Both the position numbers and the translations under genes were made by a program. Below, piece after piece: positions 17,531 through 26,490 of a stretch of 64,000 nucleotides of DNA. The first letter of the stretch is position 1, and every line of letters begins with the position of its first letter. A model generated the notes under the pieces. The model worked only from the letters and a program-made list of their open reading frames with translations. It was not told the DNA's origin and searched no databases. The stretch is from contig NZ_JAAIYP010000045.1 of assembly GCF_011022235.1 (NCBI RefSeq), forward strand, positions 1 to 64,000, in the 5' to 3' direction. Source of the stretch: Magnetospirillum aberrantis SpK. Lineage in GTDB: Bacteria; Pseudomonadota; Alphaproteobacteria; Rhodospirillales; Magnetospirillaceae.

Positions 17531-18550
17531 CTACTTCTTCAGGTAGTCGCGGATCAGCACTTCGGCGATCTGCACCGCGTTCAGCGCAGCGCCCTTGCGC
17601 AGGTTGTCCGACACGCACCAGAACGACAGGCCGTTGTCGATGGTCGGGTCCTGGCGAATACGGCTGACATAGGTGGCATCCTCGCCCACGCATTCGATCG
17701 GAGTGATGTAGCCGCCGGGTTCGTGGCGGTCCACCACCACCACGCCGGGCGCGGATTCAAGGGCGGCGCGGGCTTCCTCGACCGACACCGAGTTCTCGAA
17801 CTCGACGTTGACCGATTCGGAATGGCCGACGAACACCGGCACGCGCACGCAGGTAGCGTTGACCTTGATCTTGGGGTCCAGGATCTTCTTGGTCTCGACC
17901 ACCATCTTCCATTCTTCCTTGGTCGAACCGTCATCCATGAAGACGTCGATCTGGGGAATCAGGTTGAAGGCGATGGGCTTGGCGAATTTCTGCGGCTCGC
18001 GCGCGTCGTTGACATAGACGCCGCGGGTCTGTTCGAACAACTCGTCCATGCCTTCCTTGCCGGCACCCGACACAGACTGGTAGGTCGAAACCACCACGCG
18101 CTTGATGGTGCCCAACGTATGCAGCGGCTTCAGCGCCACCAGCATCTGGATGGTCGAGCAGTTGGGATTGGCGATGATGCCCTTCTTGGTGTACTGGGCG
18201 ATCGCCTCGGGGTTCACTTCCGGGACCACCAGCGGGATGTCGGGGTCCATGCGGAAATGCGAGGTGTTGTCCACCACCACGCAGCCGGCGGCCGCGGCGC
18301 GCGGGGAGTGGATGGCCGACACCTTGGCGCCGGGCGACGACAGGGCGATGTCGCAACCGGCGAAGTCGAACTTCTCGAGGTCCTGGACCTTGAGGATCTT
18401 GTCGTCGCCGAACGACACTTCCTTGCCGACCGAACGCGCGGAGGCCAACGCCACCACTTCGTCGGCGGGGAAGTTGCGCTCGTCCAGGATGCGCAGGATT
18501 TCGCGACCCACGTTGCCGGTGGCGCCGATGACAGCAACCTTGTAACCCAT
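17531..18550 (-). CDS. asd: Aspartate-semialdehyde dehydrogenase
   Basis: A 339-residue enzyme. The NADP motif VIGATGNVGREI is at the N-terminus, and the catalytic Cys131 is in IIANPNCSTIQM. The segment VSTYQSVSGAGKEGMDEL matches the family. It reduces aspartyl phosphate to the semialdehyde, the branch point to Lys, diaminopimelate, Met and Thr. It stands alone, with its own terminator; the upstream gap of about 115 bases to the 34-aa ORF holds a GC hairpin. Confidence 0.95.
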   Translation of the reverse strand: MGYKVAVIGATGNVGREILRILDERNFPADEVVALASARSVGKEVSFGDDKILKVQDLEKFDFAGCDIALSSPGAKVSAIHSPRAAAAGCVVVDNTSHFRMDPDIPLVVPEVNPEAIAQYTKKGIIANPNCSTIQMLVALKPLHTLGTIKRVVVSTYQSVSGAGKEGMDELFEQTRGVYVNDAREPQKFAKPIAFNLIPQIDVFMDDGSTKEEWKMVVETKKILDPKIKVNATCVRVPVFVGHSESVNVEFENSVSVEEARAALESAPGVVVVDRHEPGGYITPIECVGEDATYVSRIRQDPTIDNGLSFWCVSDNLRKGAALNAVQIAEVLIRDYLKK

Positions 18551-18614
18551 GTTCCCTTTCTCCGTTGTCTGGAGCCCTGGTCTTCGCCCCGAGCGCCTTC
18601 CCCATTATGCGAAA

Positions 18615-18637
18615 GCCCGCGGGAACCGTCCGCGGGC
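18615..18637 (-). terminator. GC hairpin, possible terminator of the 34-aa ORF
   Basis: GCCCGCGG (18615-18622) pairs with CCGCGGGC (18630-18637) across a 7-base loop, about 30 bases after the small ORF stop on the minus strand. Only a short T run follows, so termination may be weak. Confidence 0.45.
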
Positions 18638-18667
18638 CTTGATGCAGTCGTGACGAACCGGCCCGCG

Positions 18668-18772
18668 CTAAACGGTGATCTTAGTGCCGGTTTTAGTGGT
18701 GGCGACGGACGTCGCGCCCTGGGCGACACCCAGGTCGGCAATCGCGGCAGCGATGGCGAAGCGACCAGACAT
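18668..18772 (-). CDS. Small ORF, 34 aa, with strong ribosome-binding site
   Basis: The ATG at 18772 follows GGAGG with a 9-base spacer, one of the better Shine-Dalgarno sequences in the window. The peptide starts MSGRFAIAAAIADLGVAQGA, then TSVATTKTGTKITV. It is alanine- and threonine-rich, with no cysteine or obvious membrane helix. A GC hairpin follows it. It lies between the MCP gene and asd on the same strand. I do not recognise it. Confidence 0.5.
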   Translation of the reverse strand: MSGRFAIAAAIADLGVAQGATSVATTKTGTKITV

Positions 18773-18840
18773 GAACGATGACCTCCGTCGAAGCCGTAGC
18801 TTTACCGCAACGCAACGGCCCGACGCAAGCGCTTTCCCGG

Positions 18841-20154
18841 TTACTGGTTGCGGATGCCCGAACAGACGCGCACGACGAAGGCGTCGATGTCGTCGTTCAT
18901 GCCGACCGTGCGCGCCGCCAGGTCGCCGGCGGCGACCAGAACCTGGTCGGCGGCCTCGGTGGCGGTGCCGGCCACCTGGCTGACGTCGCCGATGGTGTTG
19001 GCCACCGTCTGCACACTGGCGGCGACGTCGCGGATCGAGCGGCTGATCTCGGCCACCGCCGACGATTGCTGTTCGGTGGCGGCGGCGATGCCGGTCGAGT
19101 TGTCGTTGATGTCGCGGATCATGCCGGCGATGGCGCGCACCGCCTCGACCGCGTGGCCGGTGGCTTCGCGCATGCCCATGATCTGGGCCGAGATGTCGTC
19201 GGTGGCCCGCGACGTCTGGTTGGCCAGATGCTTGACCTCGTTGGCGACGACCGCGAAACCCTTGCCGGCCTCGCCGGCTCGTGCCGCCTCGATGGTGGCG
19301 TTCAGCGCCAGAAGGTTGGTCTGCGACGCGATCTCGGTGATCATGTTGACCACATCGCCGATCTTTTGCGCCGCCTCAAGCAGTCCATGGATGGCTTCGT
19401 CGGTTTCGCCGGCCACGCGCACCGTTTCCTGGGCCATGTCGGCCGAGGCCTGGATGCGCGACGCCACCTCGCGGATGCCGCCGGCCACCTGTTCGGCCGC
19501 CGCCGCGACGCCTTCCACATGGCTTGAGGCGTCACCCGCCGCCCGTGCCACGGTGGCCGATTGCTCGCTGGTCTGCGACGCGATCGAGCTCATCTGCTGG
19601 GCGGTGGCTTCCAATTCGGTGGCGGTGGCCGCCACCGCCTGGCTCATGTGCTTGATGGTGTTGCCGACGCCGGTGGCCTCGGTGACGAATTCCTTGCTGC
19701 GCCGTTCCATGCCGGCCAGCGCGTCGTTGATCAGCCGCGCGTGATCCGAGAACTCGCCGACCAGACCCTCCAACAGGATATGACGGAAATAACGCCCCTC
19801 GGCGGTTTTCGCCATGGCGGCGTCGGCCTCCTTGGTGAAGGCCTCGGTCAGGTCGAGCAGACGGTTGATGGCGTGATCCAGTTCGCCCAGCACGCCGCCT
19901 TCGGTCAACCCGACCAGACGCACGTCCAGACGGCCGGCGGCGGCCTGGGTCAAAACCTCGCGGGACCGCAGCGCGTTGGCGCGGGTCTTGACGGTGAACA
20001 CCAATCCCGACAGCCCGGCCAGCAAGACCACCCCGGCCACCAGGGATTGGGCCACGCCCTGTCCCGAGACCAGTTCCATCACCAGCAACACCAAGCCGGC
20101 GGCGGCACACACCACCGACGACCACAGCGCCTTAGAGAGCGAAGACGAATTCAT
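18841..20154 (-). CDS. Methyl-accepting chemotaxis protein
   Basis: A 437-residue receptor with two closely spaced N-terminal helices (about 8-55) and almost no periplasmic loop, then a linker and a cytoplasmic signalling domain (about 150-435). The hairpin tip contains [20 protein letters not shown] and [15 protein letters not shown], the CheA/CheW-binding region. Without a periplasmic sensor, the input must come from the membrane or cytoplasm. Its ATG lies inside the 3' end of the PAS gene (23-base overlap), so the PAS protein is the likely sensor partner. Confidence 0.88.
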   Translation of the reverse strand: MNSSSLSKALWSSVVCAAAGLVLLVMELVSGQGVAQSLVAGVVLLAGLSGLVFTVKTRANALRSREVLTQAAAGRLDVRLVGLTEGGVLGELDHAINRLLDLTEAFTKEADAAMAKTAEGRYFRHILLEGLVGEFSDHARLINDALAGMERRSKEFVTEATGVGNTIKHMSQAVAATATELEATAQQMSSIASQTSEQSATVARAAGDASSHVEGVAAAAEQVAGGIREVASRIQASADMAQETVRVAGETDEAIHGLLEAAQKIGDVVNMITEIASQTNLLALNATIEAARAGEAGKGFAVVANEVKHLANQTSRATDDISAQIMGMREATGHAVEAVRAIAGMIRDINDNSTGIAAATEQQSSAVAEISRSIRDVAASVQTVANTIGDVSQVAGTATEAADQVLVAAGDLAARTVGMNDDIDAFVVRVCSGIRNQ

Positions 20155-20656
20155 CGTAAGGAACCCCCAGCGCCTGCAACTTGTCCACAAGGGCCTTGAA
20201 CGAGGCTTCCATCCCTTGCTTGCGGTCTTCGTGCGCCGCTTCGATCGCCAGAAGCTCGTTATAGAGAGCCTCGGCCTTGGCCACCGATTCGCGCTTGGGG
20301 CTGCGTCGGTTGGAATGATAGCTGACGATGTTTCCCTGACCGTCGAAGGTCGGCGTGACATGCGCCAGAACCCAGTAATGATCGCCGTTCTTGGCCCGGT
20401 TCAGGACATAGGCGAAAATCTCGCTGCCGGACTGGATGGTGTCCCACAACAGCTTGAACACACAACGCGGCATGGCCGGATGGCGGATGGCATTATGAGG
20501 CTGTCCCAGAATCTCGCGCTCGCTGTAGCCGGCGATGCTGAGGAACACCTCGTTGGCGTAGATGATCCGGCCCTTGAGATCGGTCTTGCTGACGATGATC
20601 TCGTCGCGGCCGAAAGTCCGCTCCACACCTGTCAAATGAACGTCAGACCTTGCCAT
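20132..20656 (-). CDS. PAS-domain sensor protein
   Basis: A 174-residue soluble protein with one PAS domain (about 15-125). [20 protein letters not shown], then [16 protein letters not shown] and [15 protein letters not shown], match the Aer-type PAS seen in aerotaxis receptors, which bind FAD or haem. The last 50 residues are helical. It overlaps the following MCP gene by 23 bases in a different frame, so the two behave like a split version of an Aer receptor. The ligand is not shown by the sequence. Confidence 0.85.
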   Translation of the reverse strand: MARSDVHLTGVERTFGRDEIIVSKTDLKGRIIYANEVFLSIAGYSEREILGQPHNAIRHPAMPRCVFKLLWDTIQSGSEIFAYVLNRAKNGDHYWVLAHVTPTFDGQGNIVSYHSNRRSPKRESVAKAEALYNELLAIEAAHEDRKQGMEASFKALVDKLQALGVPYDEFVFAL

Positions 20657-20922
20657 ATCCCCCCCGGGTTGGCTGTGCCTAGGGACGCCACACGCCGCTT
20701 TCCGGCCGCACGGCTTCCTTCAGGCATATCTCGTACACCATTGACACTTAACCGATGCTTAAATCTGGATCAATGTTCGCACGCGCGTCATGGACAATAT
20801 TTGGCGGATCGGGGAAAACGAACACAAGTCGTTGATTTCCACAAATGGCATTTTAACCTAAAGTATATTCACCCCACTTCCCCCCCTTGCGCGGCAAGAC
20901 GTTTTGTCGCACAACCCGCGCC

Positions 20923-21777
20923 ATGAACTATCGTCACGCCTATCACGCCGGCAACTTCGCCGATGTCCAGAAGCACGCGGTCCTGGCCTTGATCGTCGAG
21001 CACCTCAAGCGCAAGGAATCGGCGTTCTGCTATCTCGACACCCATGCCGGCATCGGCTCTTACGACCTGGGCTCGGTCCAGGCGGAAAAGACCGGCGAAT
21101 GGCAGGACGGCATCGGCCGCGTGCTGGCCGCGGCCACCGATGCGCCCGAGGAACTGGCCCCCTATCTGACGGCGGTCGAGGCGGTCAACCCCGGTGGCGG
21201 CGTCCTGCACTATCCCGGCTCGCCGCAGGTGGTGGCGTCATTGGCCCGGCCCGGCGACCGCCTTGCCCTGTGCGAGTTGCATCCCGAGGACGTGGACGAA
21301 TTGCGGCGACGGTTCCGGCAGGACACGCGCATCGGCGTTCACCACACCGACGGCTACGGCGCGCTCAAATCCATGCTGCCGCCGCCCGAACGGCGGGGGC
21401 TGGTGCTGATCGACCCGCCGTTCGAGAAACGCGACGAGTTCGCCGCCATGCGCAAGGGGCTGGCCCAAGCCATGAAACGCTGGAATTCCGGCCTTTATGC
21501 GCTGTGGTATCCGATCAAGGCGCGCGAGCCGGTAGCCCGTTTCCACGCCGATTTGTGCATGATAGATCTGCCCAAAACCCTGGTGGCCGAGGTGCTGGTC
21601 GCCCCTGACGACGTGCCCGACCGCCTGAACGGTGCCGGACTGGTGCTGGTCAACCCGCCCTGGAAACTGGACGAAGCGTTGGAGACGTTGCTGCCCTGGT
21701 TGGCACGGACACTGGCGCCACAGACGGGATCGTGCCGCGTGGAATGGTTGATCCGCGAAAAGTCGGGCGCCCATTAA
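20923..21777 (+). CDS. rlmJ: 23S rRNA (adenine-2030-N6)-methyltransferase
   Basis: A 284-residue protein beginning MNYRHAYHAGNFADVQKH, the hallmark of the RlmJ (DUF519) family. THAGIGSYDL is the SAM loop and LIDPPFEKRDEF carries the catalytic DPPF motif. It methylates A2030 in 23S rRNA. It is monocistronic, with a 266-base gap upstream in which I see only an AT-richer stretch (20740-20870) that could hold divergent promoters. Confidence 0.93.
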   Translation: MNYRHAYHAGNFADVQKHAVLALIVEHLKRKESAFCYLDTHAGIGSYDLGSVQAEKTGEWQDGIGRVLAAATDAPEELAPYLTAVEAVNPGGGVLHYPGSPQVVASLARPGDRLALCELHPEDVDELRRRFRQDTRIGVHHTDGYGALKSMLPPPERRGLVLIDPPFEKRDEFAAMRKGLAQAMKRWNSGLYALWYPIKAREPVARFHADLCMIDLPKTLVAEVLVAPDDVPDRLNGAGLVLVNPPWKLDEALETLLPWLARTLAPQTGSCRVEWLIREKSGAH

Positions 21778-21884
21778 CCCCTTGGATAATCCCCTTATCC
21801 CTTTCCCCAGGTGGTGACCCCGCCCCCGAAGGAGCACACTTGCCAACAGGTCGAAACAGCCACTTTTGAGGAGGCGGAACGACC

Positions 21885-22211
21885 ATGCTGTTACAGTGGC
21901 AACAGGAATTCGAGGTGGGCCACCGTCCCACCGATCTGGCGCACCGGGCCGTCGTTGACCTCTTGAACGAGTTGGACGAATCCCTGGCCGTTGGCGCCCC
22001 GCAAGAAGTCGTCGAGCGGCTTTTGGGCGAACTCAACCACCTTTTGACCGAGCATCTTGAAAGCGGGCATGACGCCCTGGAGCGGCTGTGCCGGGGAGAA
22101 GGTCCCGACAGCCGCCACGACCTCAAGCTTCTGGCCCATTGGTGGCTGGCCCATTTGTGCGGCCAAGACCCGGTCCAGCCCTGCGCGCCGACTAAACCGC
22201 CGTCACATTGA
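21885..22211 (+). CDS. Shortened hemerythrin-like protein
   Basis: A 108-residue protein. The start FEVGHRPTDLAHRAVVDLLN resembles the first helix of bacteriohemerythrins, HLLTEHLESGHDALERL resembles the second, and WWLAHLCGQD closely resembles the last (compare WWVGHIGTED in the full-length protein near 35 kb). The helix with the HxxxH pair is missing, and the Glu of HFxxEE is replaced. It may be a degenerate or non-oxygen-binding member. Its 3' end overlaps the convergent cobC end by 20 bases. Confidence 0.6.
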   Translation: MLLQWQQEFEVGHRPTDLAHRAVVDLLNELDESLAVGAPQEVVERLLGELNHLLTEHLESGHDALERLCRGEGPDSRHDLKLLAHWWLAHLCGQDPVQPCAPTKPPSH

Positions 22212-22803
22212 CGCAATCCACCCGCCAGCCGTCACTGGTGCCCTCGATCCGGGTCAGGGACAACGGCTGAATGGAAAACCGTAGCGCTTGCGCCGGTTCC
22301 AAGCCCAAGGCCATGGCCAGCGCGGCCCGGATGGTGCCGGCATGAACCACGGCCACCACGTCGCGGCCGGGGAACTGGTCCGACAGCCGACACAGGGCAC
22401 GGCGCACGCGGGCACAGACCAGGGCAAAGCTTTCACCCTCGGGCGGGGTGGTTTCCGCCGGGTCCTGCCAAAACGCGGCGAGATCGGGGTCCTTGGCGGT
22501 TTCCAGTTCCAGCCAGCTTTTTCCCTGCCAGCGGCCGAAATTCTGTTCGGCCAGATCGGGTTCGACCACCGGCGGCGGCAACAGCAAGCCGGCCGCCTCA
22601 AGCGCCCCCGCCGTCTGACGGCAGCGCATCAGGCCGCTTTCCACCAACACCGCGTTGGCCGGAACACGCCGTGCCAGTTGCAGGAAGTCCTCGTCGTCCG
22701 AAGTATCACAGGCCACGTCCAACTGACCAGTGATCCGGCCATGCGGGCACGGCACCGGCGCATGCCGTACCAGCCACCAGCGGGTGTCACGCGCCTTGTT
22801 CAT
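22192..22803 (-). CDS. cobC: Histidine phosphatase, probable alpha-ribazole phosphatase
   Basis: A 203-residue histidine phosphatase. The catalytic motif is LVRHAPV (the RHG-type loop with Ala replacing Gly), the second arginine lies in SGLMRCRQTA, and the second histidine in VVHAGTIRAAL. Translation is coupled to cobS by a 4-base overlap, which supports dephosphorylation of alpha-ribazole phosphate or adenosylcobalamin phosphate in the last steps of B12 synthesis. Confidence 0.82.
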   Translation of the reverse strand: MNKARDTRWWLVRHAPVPCPHGRITGQLDVACDTSDDEDFLQLARRVPANAVLVESGLMRCRQTAGALEAAGLLLPPPVVEPDLAEQNFGRWQGKSWLELETAKDPDLAAFWQDPAETTPPEGESFALVCARVRRALCRLSDQFPGRDVVAVVHAGTIRAALAMALGLEPAQALRFSIQPLSLTRIEGTSDGWRVDCVNVTAV

Positions 22804-23588
22804 GCCCAAGCTCCCGCCGCTGCCACCAGAACCGCCATTTCCGCCACTTGCTGCACCGCCCCCAATACGTCGCCGGTAAACCCGCCGAAATTTCGTCGCG
22901 CCAGAACCACCATCCCCCAAGCGGCTGCCAAAGCCGACAGCACCGCCACCGGCGCGCCAGTTCCCAGGCCCCCCAGTGCCAGCACCAGCCCCAGAACCGC
23001 CGCCGTCGCCGCCACGGTGGCGTCGGGCACGCCGGCCCCGGCGCCCAACCCTTCGGCACGGGCCGATGGCATCACCTGCATGGCCGCCGGAATCAGAGCC
23101 CGCGACCATGCCGCCGCCGCCACCAGCGCCCCCAACCCCGCCAGACCGGACGGCGCGGCGGCCAAGGCCGCGCAGCGCAACCCCACTGAAAACACCAGGG
23201 CCAGCACGCCATAGGCGCCCGAACGGGAATCGCGCATCACCTCAAGCCGCTTCTCGCGACCTCCACGCGCCCCAAGCCCGTCGGCGGTGTCGGCCAAACC
23301 GTCCTCGTGCAAGGCGCCGGTCAGCAGCACCCCGGCCAGCACCGCCAGCATCGCGGCCGGCAAGGCGGGCAACACGGCCTGCGCCGCCAGGAACACCAGC
23401 CCGGACAACGCCCCGACCGCCCCCCCGACCAGGGGAAAGAAACGCATGGCACGCGCCAGCGTGCCGGGCGGCAACATGCCGCAATCGGGCAACGGCAAGC
23501 GCGTCAGGAAGACGAAAGCCAGATGCGCCTGGGCCAACAGGCCGGGCGGCGGCAATATCTCGGGCGGGGGGGATGGCTGTTCTGTCAT
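22800..23588 (-). CDS. cobS: Adenosylcobinamide-GDP ribazoletransferase
   Basis: A 262-residue integral membrane protein of the CobS/CobV family. FVFLTRLPLP opens the domain, and TGALHEDGLADTADGLGARG is the conserved acidic, Mg-binding loop; RSGAYGVLALV follows. It joins adenosylcobinamide-GDP to alpha-ribazole to complete cobalamin. It is divergent from cobT with about 78 bases between start codons, and I see no cobalamin riboswitch there. Confidence 0.93.
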   Translation of the reverse strand: MTEQPSPPPEILPPPGLLAQAHLAFVFLTRLPLPDCGMLPPGTLARAMRFFPLVGGAVGALSGLVFLAAQAVLPALPAAMLAVLAGVLLTGALHEDGLADTADGLGARGGREKRLEVMRDSRSGAYGVLALVFSVGLRCAALAAAPSGLAGLGALVAAAAWSRALIPAAMQVMPSARAEGLGAGAGVPDATVAATAAVLGLVLALGGLGTGAPVAVLSALAAAWGMVVLARRNFGGFTGDVLGAVQQVAEMAVLVAAAGAWA

Positions 23589-23666
23589 CGTCGATGGTGA
23601 TTTCGGCTGTCGTTTGGGTTATAGGACCAACCGCCGCGCCTGCGCAACATCTTGGGGAGAGGTCAT

Positions 23667-24677
23667 TTGAATACCTCCATTTCTAGTGTGGCCGACATCG
23701 AGTCCCTGATCGCCGCCTTGCCCGCGGCGGATCAGGCCGCCGCCGCCTTGTGGGCCGCCCGCGACCCGCAATTGACCAAGCCGCCGGGCGCCCTGGGCCG
23801 TCTCGAGGAATTGTCGTTGTGGCTGGCCAGTTGGCAGGGGCGTCACCCGCCGCGCCTGGAAACCCCGCGCGCCCGCGTCTTCGCCGGAAACCATGGTGTC
23901 GCCGCGTTGGGCGTGTCGGCCTTTCCCGCCGAGGTCACCGTGCAGATGGTGAAGAACTTCGAGCATGGCGGCGCCGCCATCAACCAGCTCTGCCGCACCT
24001 TCGGCACCGAACTGGCGGTGGTGTCCCTGGACCTTGACCGCCCCACCGCCGACTTCACCAAAGGTCCCGCCATGGACGAGGCCGAATTCGTCGCCGCCTT
24101 CCGTGCCGGCATGGATTCGGTTCCCGACGACACCGACTTGCTGGCCTTGGGCGAAATGGGGATCGGCAACACCACCCCGGCGGCGGCCATCGCCTGCGCG
24201 CTTTATGGCGGCGACGCCGATGGTTGGACCGGGCGCGGAACCGGTGTCGACAATGCCGGCCTGATCCGCAAGACCGAGGTGGTCGCGGCCGGAGCCGCCT
24301 TGCACAAGGGCAAGGCACCGTTGGAAATCCTGCGCTCCCTTGGCGGGCGCGAACTGGCGGCCATGGCCGGCGCCGTGCTGGCGGCGCGTCTCAAGCGGGT
24401 GCCGGTGCTGTTGGACGGCTATGTCTGCACCGCCGCCGCCGCTCCGCTCGAAGCCGCCTGCCCCGGCGCGCTCGACCATTGCGTGGTCGCCCACGTCTCG
24501 GCCGAACCGGGGCATCAGCGCTTGCTGTCGGCACTGGGCAAGGAACCGTTGCTGAGCCTGGGCATGCGTCTGGGCGAGGCGTCGGGCGCCGCCCTGGCCA
24601 TCGGCGTCGTCAAAGGCGCGCTGGCCTGTCACACCGGCATGGCGACTTTTGCCGAGGCCGGCGTCGCGGCAGGATGA
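23667..24677 (+). CDS. cobT: Nicotinate-nucleotide-dimethylbenzimidazole phosphoribosyltransferase
   Basis: A 336-residue enzyme. LTKPPGALGRLEEL, GNHGVAALGVSAFP, GEMGIGNTTPAAAI and LGEASGAALA are family motifs; the Glu of LGEASG is the catalytic base. It makes alpha-ribazole phosphate for the lower ligand of B12. I place the start at the TTG at 23667 behind GGGAGAGG. A TTG 15 bases upstream has no such site. Confidence 0.93.
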   Translation: MNTSISSVADIESLIAALPAADQAAAALWAARDPQLTKPPGALGRLEELSLWLASWQGRHPPRLETPRARVFAGNHGVAALGVSAFPAEVTVQMVKNFEHGGAAINQLCRTFGTELAVVSLDLDRPTADFTKGPAMDEAEFVAAFRAGMDSVPDDTDLLALGEMGIGNTTPAAAIACALYGGDADGWTGRGTGVDNAGLIRKTEVVAAGAALHKGKAPLEILRSLGGRELAAMAGAVLAARLKRVPVLLDGYVCTAAAAPLEAACPGALDHCVVAHVSAEPGHQRLLSALGKEPLLSLGMRLGEASGAALAIGVVKGALACHTGMATFAEAGVAAG

Positions 24678-24686
24678 CCGCCACCA

Positions 24687-24737
24687 GGGCGCCGCTCAGG
24701 CGGCGGGTGGATTGACAGGGGCGCCGCTCAGGCGGCG
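24687..24737 (-). repeat. Repeated 19-base hairpin sequence at the trpF 3' end
   Basis: GGGCGCCGCTCAGGCGGCG occurs at 24687-24705 and again at 24719-24737, where it includes the trpF stop codon. Each copy can fold as CGCCGC-CTGA-GCGGCG. The copies may act as terminators for the convergent cobT and trpF genes, or be a small local duplication. Confidence 0.6.
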
Positions 24738-25369
24738 CTCTTGGCCGCCGCCACGAAAGCGGCGATCTTGGCCGGGTCCTTGACGCCGGGACGCTCCTCG
24801 ACCCCGGACGACACGTCCACCGCCGGGGCTCCGGTCACCCGGATCGCCTCGGCCACGTTGGCGGACGTCAGGCCACCCGCCAGCATCCACGGCACCGGGC
24901 ATTTGAACCCCGCCAGCACCGACCAGTCGAAGCTGACGGCGTTGCCGCCGGGCAAATCCGCCCCCTTGGGCGGCTTGGCGTCGAACAAGATCCAGTCGAC
25001 CACCTCGTAAAACGGCTCGGCGGCGGCAAGGTCGTCCTTTGTCGCCACCGGGATGACCTTCATCACCTCGACGCCGTATTCGGCCCGCACCCGCGCCAGA
25101 CGCTCGGGCGTTTCCGATCCGTGGAACTGAAGCATGTCCAGGCGCAAATGGCTGGTCACCTCGTCCAACAACGCATCGTCGGGATCGACGAACAGGCCGA
25201 CCTTGCAGACACCCTCGACGAACTGGCTCAACTCGGCCGCCTGTTCGGCGCTCACCGCGCGCGGGCTCTTGGGATAGAACACGAAGCCGATGAACTCGGC
25301 ACCGGCTTCCAGCGCCGCGTCGATGGCCTCTTCGTCGTTCAGGCCGCAAATCTTGACCTGTGCCGCCAT
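24728..25369 (-). CDS. trpF: Phosphoribosylanthranilate isomerase
   Basis: A 213-residue TIM-barrel enzyme. VKICGLNDEEAIDAAL holds the catalytic Cys, GFVFYPKSPRAVS and GLFVDPDD follow, and the phosphate-binding loop is LAGGLTSANV with VDVSSGVE. It converts phosphoribosylanthranilate to CdRP in tryptophan synthesis. It is 10 bases downstream of pyrF; trpA and trpB are not in the window. Confidence 0.94.
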   Translation of the reverse strand: MAAQVKICGLNDEEAIDAALEAGAEFIGFVFYPKSPRAVSAEQAAELSQFVEGVCKVGLFVDPDDALLDEVTSHLRLDMLQFHGSETPERLARVRAEYGVEVMKVIPVATKDDLAAAEPFYEVVDWILFDAKPPKGADLPGGNAVSFDWSVLAGFKCPVPWMLAGGLTSANVAEAIRVTGAPAVDVSSGVEERPGVKDPAKIAAFVAAAKSAA

Positions 25370-25379
25370 GGGATATCCC

Positions 25380-26084
25380 CTACCGCAGTTCTTCCGCGAT
25401 GCGTCGCGCCGCGTCGGCCGGGTTGGTGGCGCCGGTGATCGGGCGGCCGATGACCAACAGGTCGGCGCCGGCCTTCAACGCCTCTTTCGGCGTCATGAAC
25501 CGCTTTTGGTCGCCAGCCTCGGCCCAGGCGGGGCGAATGCCGGGAACCACCAGGGTCATGTCCGAGCCGACCACGTCGCGCACATGCGCCACCTCGTGCG
25601 GGGAACAGACCAGACCATCGACGCCGGCCTTTTGCGCCAGTTCGGCCAGCCGCTTGACCTGATCGAGCACAGTGCCGCCAAAGCCCACCTCGGCCATCGC
25701 CGGCTGGTCGAGCGAGGTCAGCACGGTGACCGCCAGAACCTTGGTCGCCGACCGGTTGGCCTTGGCCGCGCCTTCGCGCGCCGCCTCGGCCGCCGCCTGC
25801 ATCATGGCGAAACCGCCAGAGGCATGGATGGTGGTCAGCCGCGGCGCCAGCTTGGCCACGCCACGCATGGCGCCGGCCACCGTGTTGGGAATGTCGTGCA
25901 GCTTGAGGTCCAGGAACAACGGCATGCCGAGATCGGCAATGGCTTCGACCCCACGCGGCCCGCAATAGCTGAAGAACTCCAGACCCAGCTTGACGCCGGC
26001 CACCAGCCCCTTGAGGCCGGTTGCAAGCGCCGCCGCCTGGGCAACATCAGTGGTGTCGAGGGCGACGTAAACGGGCGAAGTCAT
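25380..26084 (-). CDS. pyrF: Orotidine 5'-phosphate decarboxylase
   Basis: A 234-residue TIM-barrel enzyme. The catalytic array is in FLDLKLHDIPNTV, the substrate loop is TIHASGG, and the C-terminal phosphate site is VIGRPITGATNP. It makes UMP, the last step of the de novo pyrimidine path. It follows lapA on the same strand with a 73-base gap and probably shares a transcript with trpF. Confidence 0.95.
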   Translation of the reverse strand: MTSPVYVALDTTDVAQAAALATGLKGLVAGVKLGLEFFSYCGPRGVEAIADLGMPLFLDLKLHDIPNTVAGAMRGVAKLAPRLTTIHASGGFAMMQAAAEAAREGAAKANRSATKVLAVTVLTSLDQPAMAEVGFGGTVLDQVKRLAELAQKAGVDGLVCSPHEVAHVRDVVGSDMTLVVPGIRPAWAEAGDQKRFMTPKEALKAGADLLVIGRPITGATNPADAARRIAEELR

Positions 26085-26157
26085 GGCGTCTCCAGGAATG
26101 TCCAGAGGGCGTTATAGCGCAGACCGAAGCCGCGCGCGAGAGATCCGGGAAACAGCC

Positions 26158-26481
26158 TCAGCCGCCCGCGGGCGGCGGCAGTTGCGGCGCGGAAACCTTG
26201 TCGTCGGAACCGCCGGCGGCAGCCAGCTGACGTTCCAGCGATTCGGCGCGGCGGCGATGATACCCCGCCGCCATGCGGGCGGAATGGCCGCCCAGCCAAG
26301 CGACCAAGGCCCCCAGCATCAATCCCAGCACCAGCGGCCCCAGGACCGCCAGATAGACCGGCACTTCGACACTCCAGGGCAGCGGCCACAATTCCAGGCG
26401 CAGGCCATGGCGGTTGGCGACGGCGAAAACCACCGCCACCAGCGACACCGGCAACGCCAGAAGCCAGCCGAGCAGGCGCAT
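26158..26481 (-). CDS. lapA: LapA-domain membrane protein
   Basis: A 107-residue protein with two membrane helices (about 2-22 and 42-65) and a cytoplasmic tail rich in Arg, then Pro. The pattern FAVANRHGLRLELWPLPWSV between the helices is typical of the LapA/DUF1049 family, which helps regulate lipopolysaccharide assembly with LapB. It lies 9 bases after ihfB. The first codon is taken as the ATG at 26481 rather than the GTG just before it. Confidence 0.8.
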   Translation of the reverse strand: MRLLGWLLALPVSLVAVVFAVANRHGLRLELWPLPWSVEVPVYLAVLGPLVLGLMLGALVAWLGGHSARMAAGYHRRRAESLERQLAAAGGSDDKVSAPQLPPPAGG

Positions 26482-26490
26482 CACGCCCCC

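Noticed and set aside
23589-23666. Possible cobalamin riboswitch before cobT or cobS
   Set aside because: The gap is only about 78 bases, too short for a B12 riboswitch, and no B12-box-like sequence is visible.
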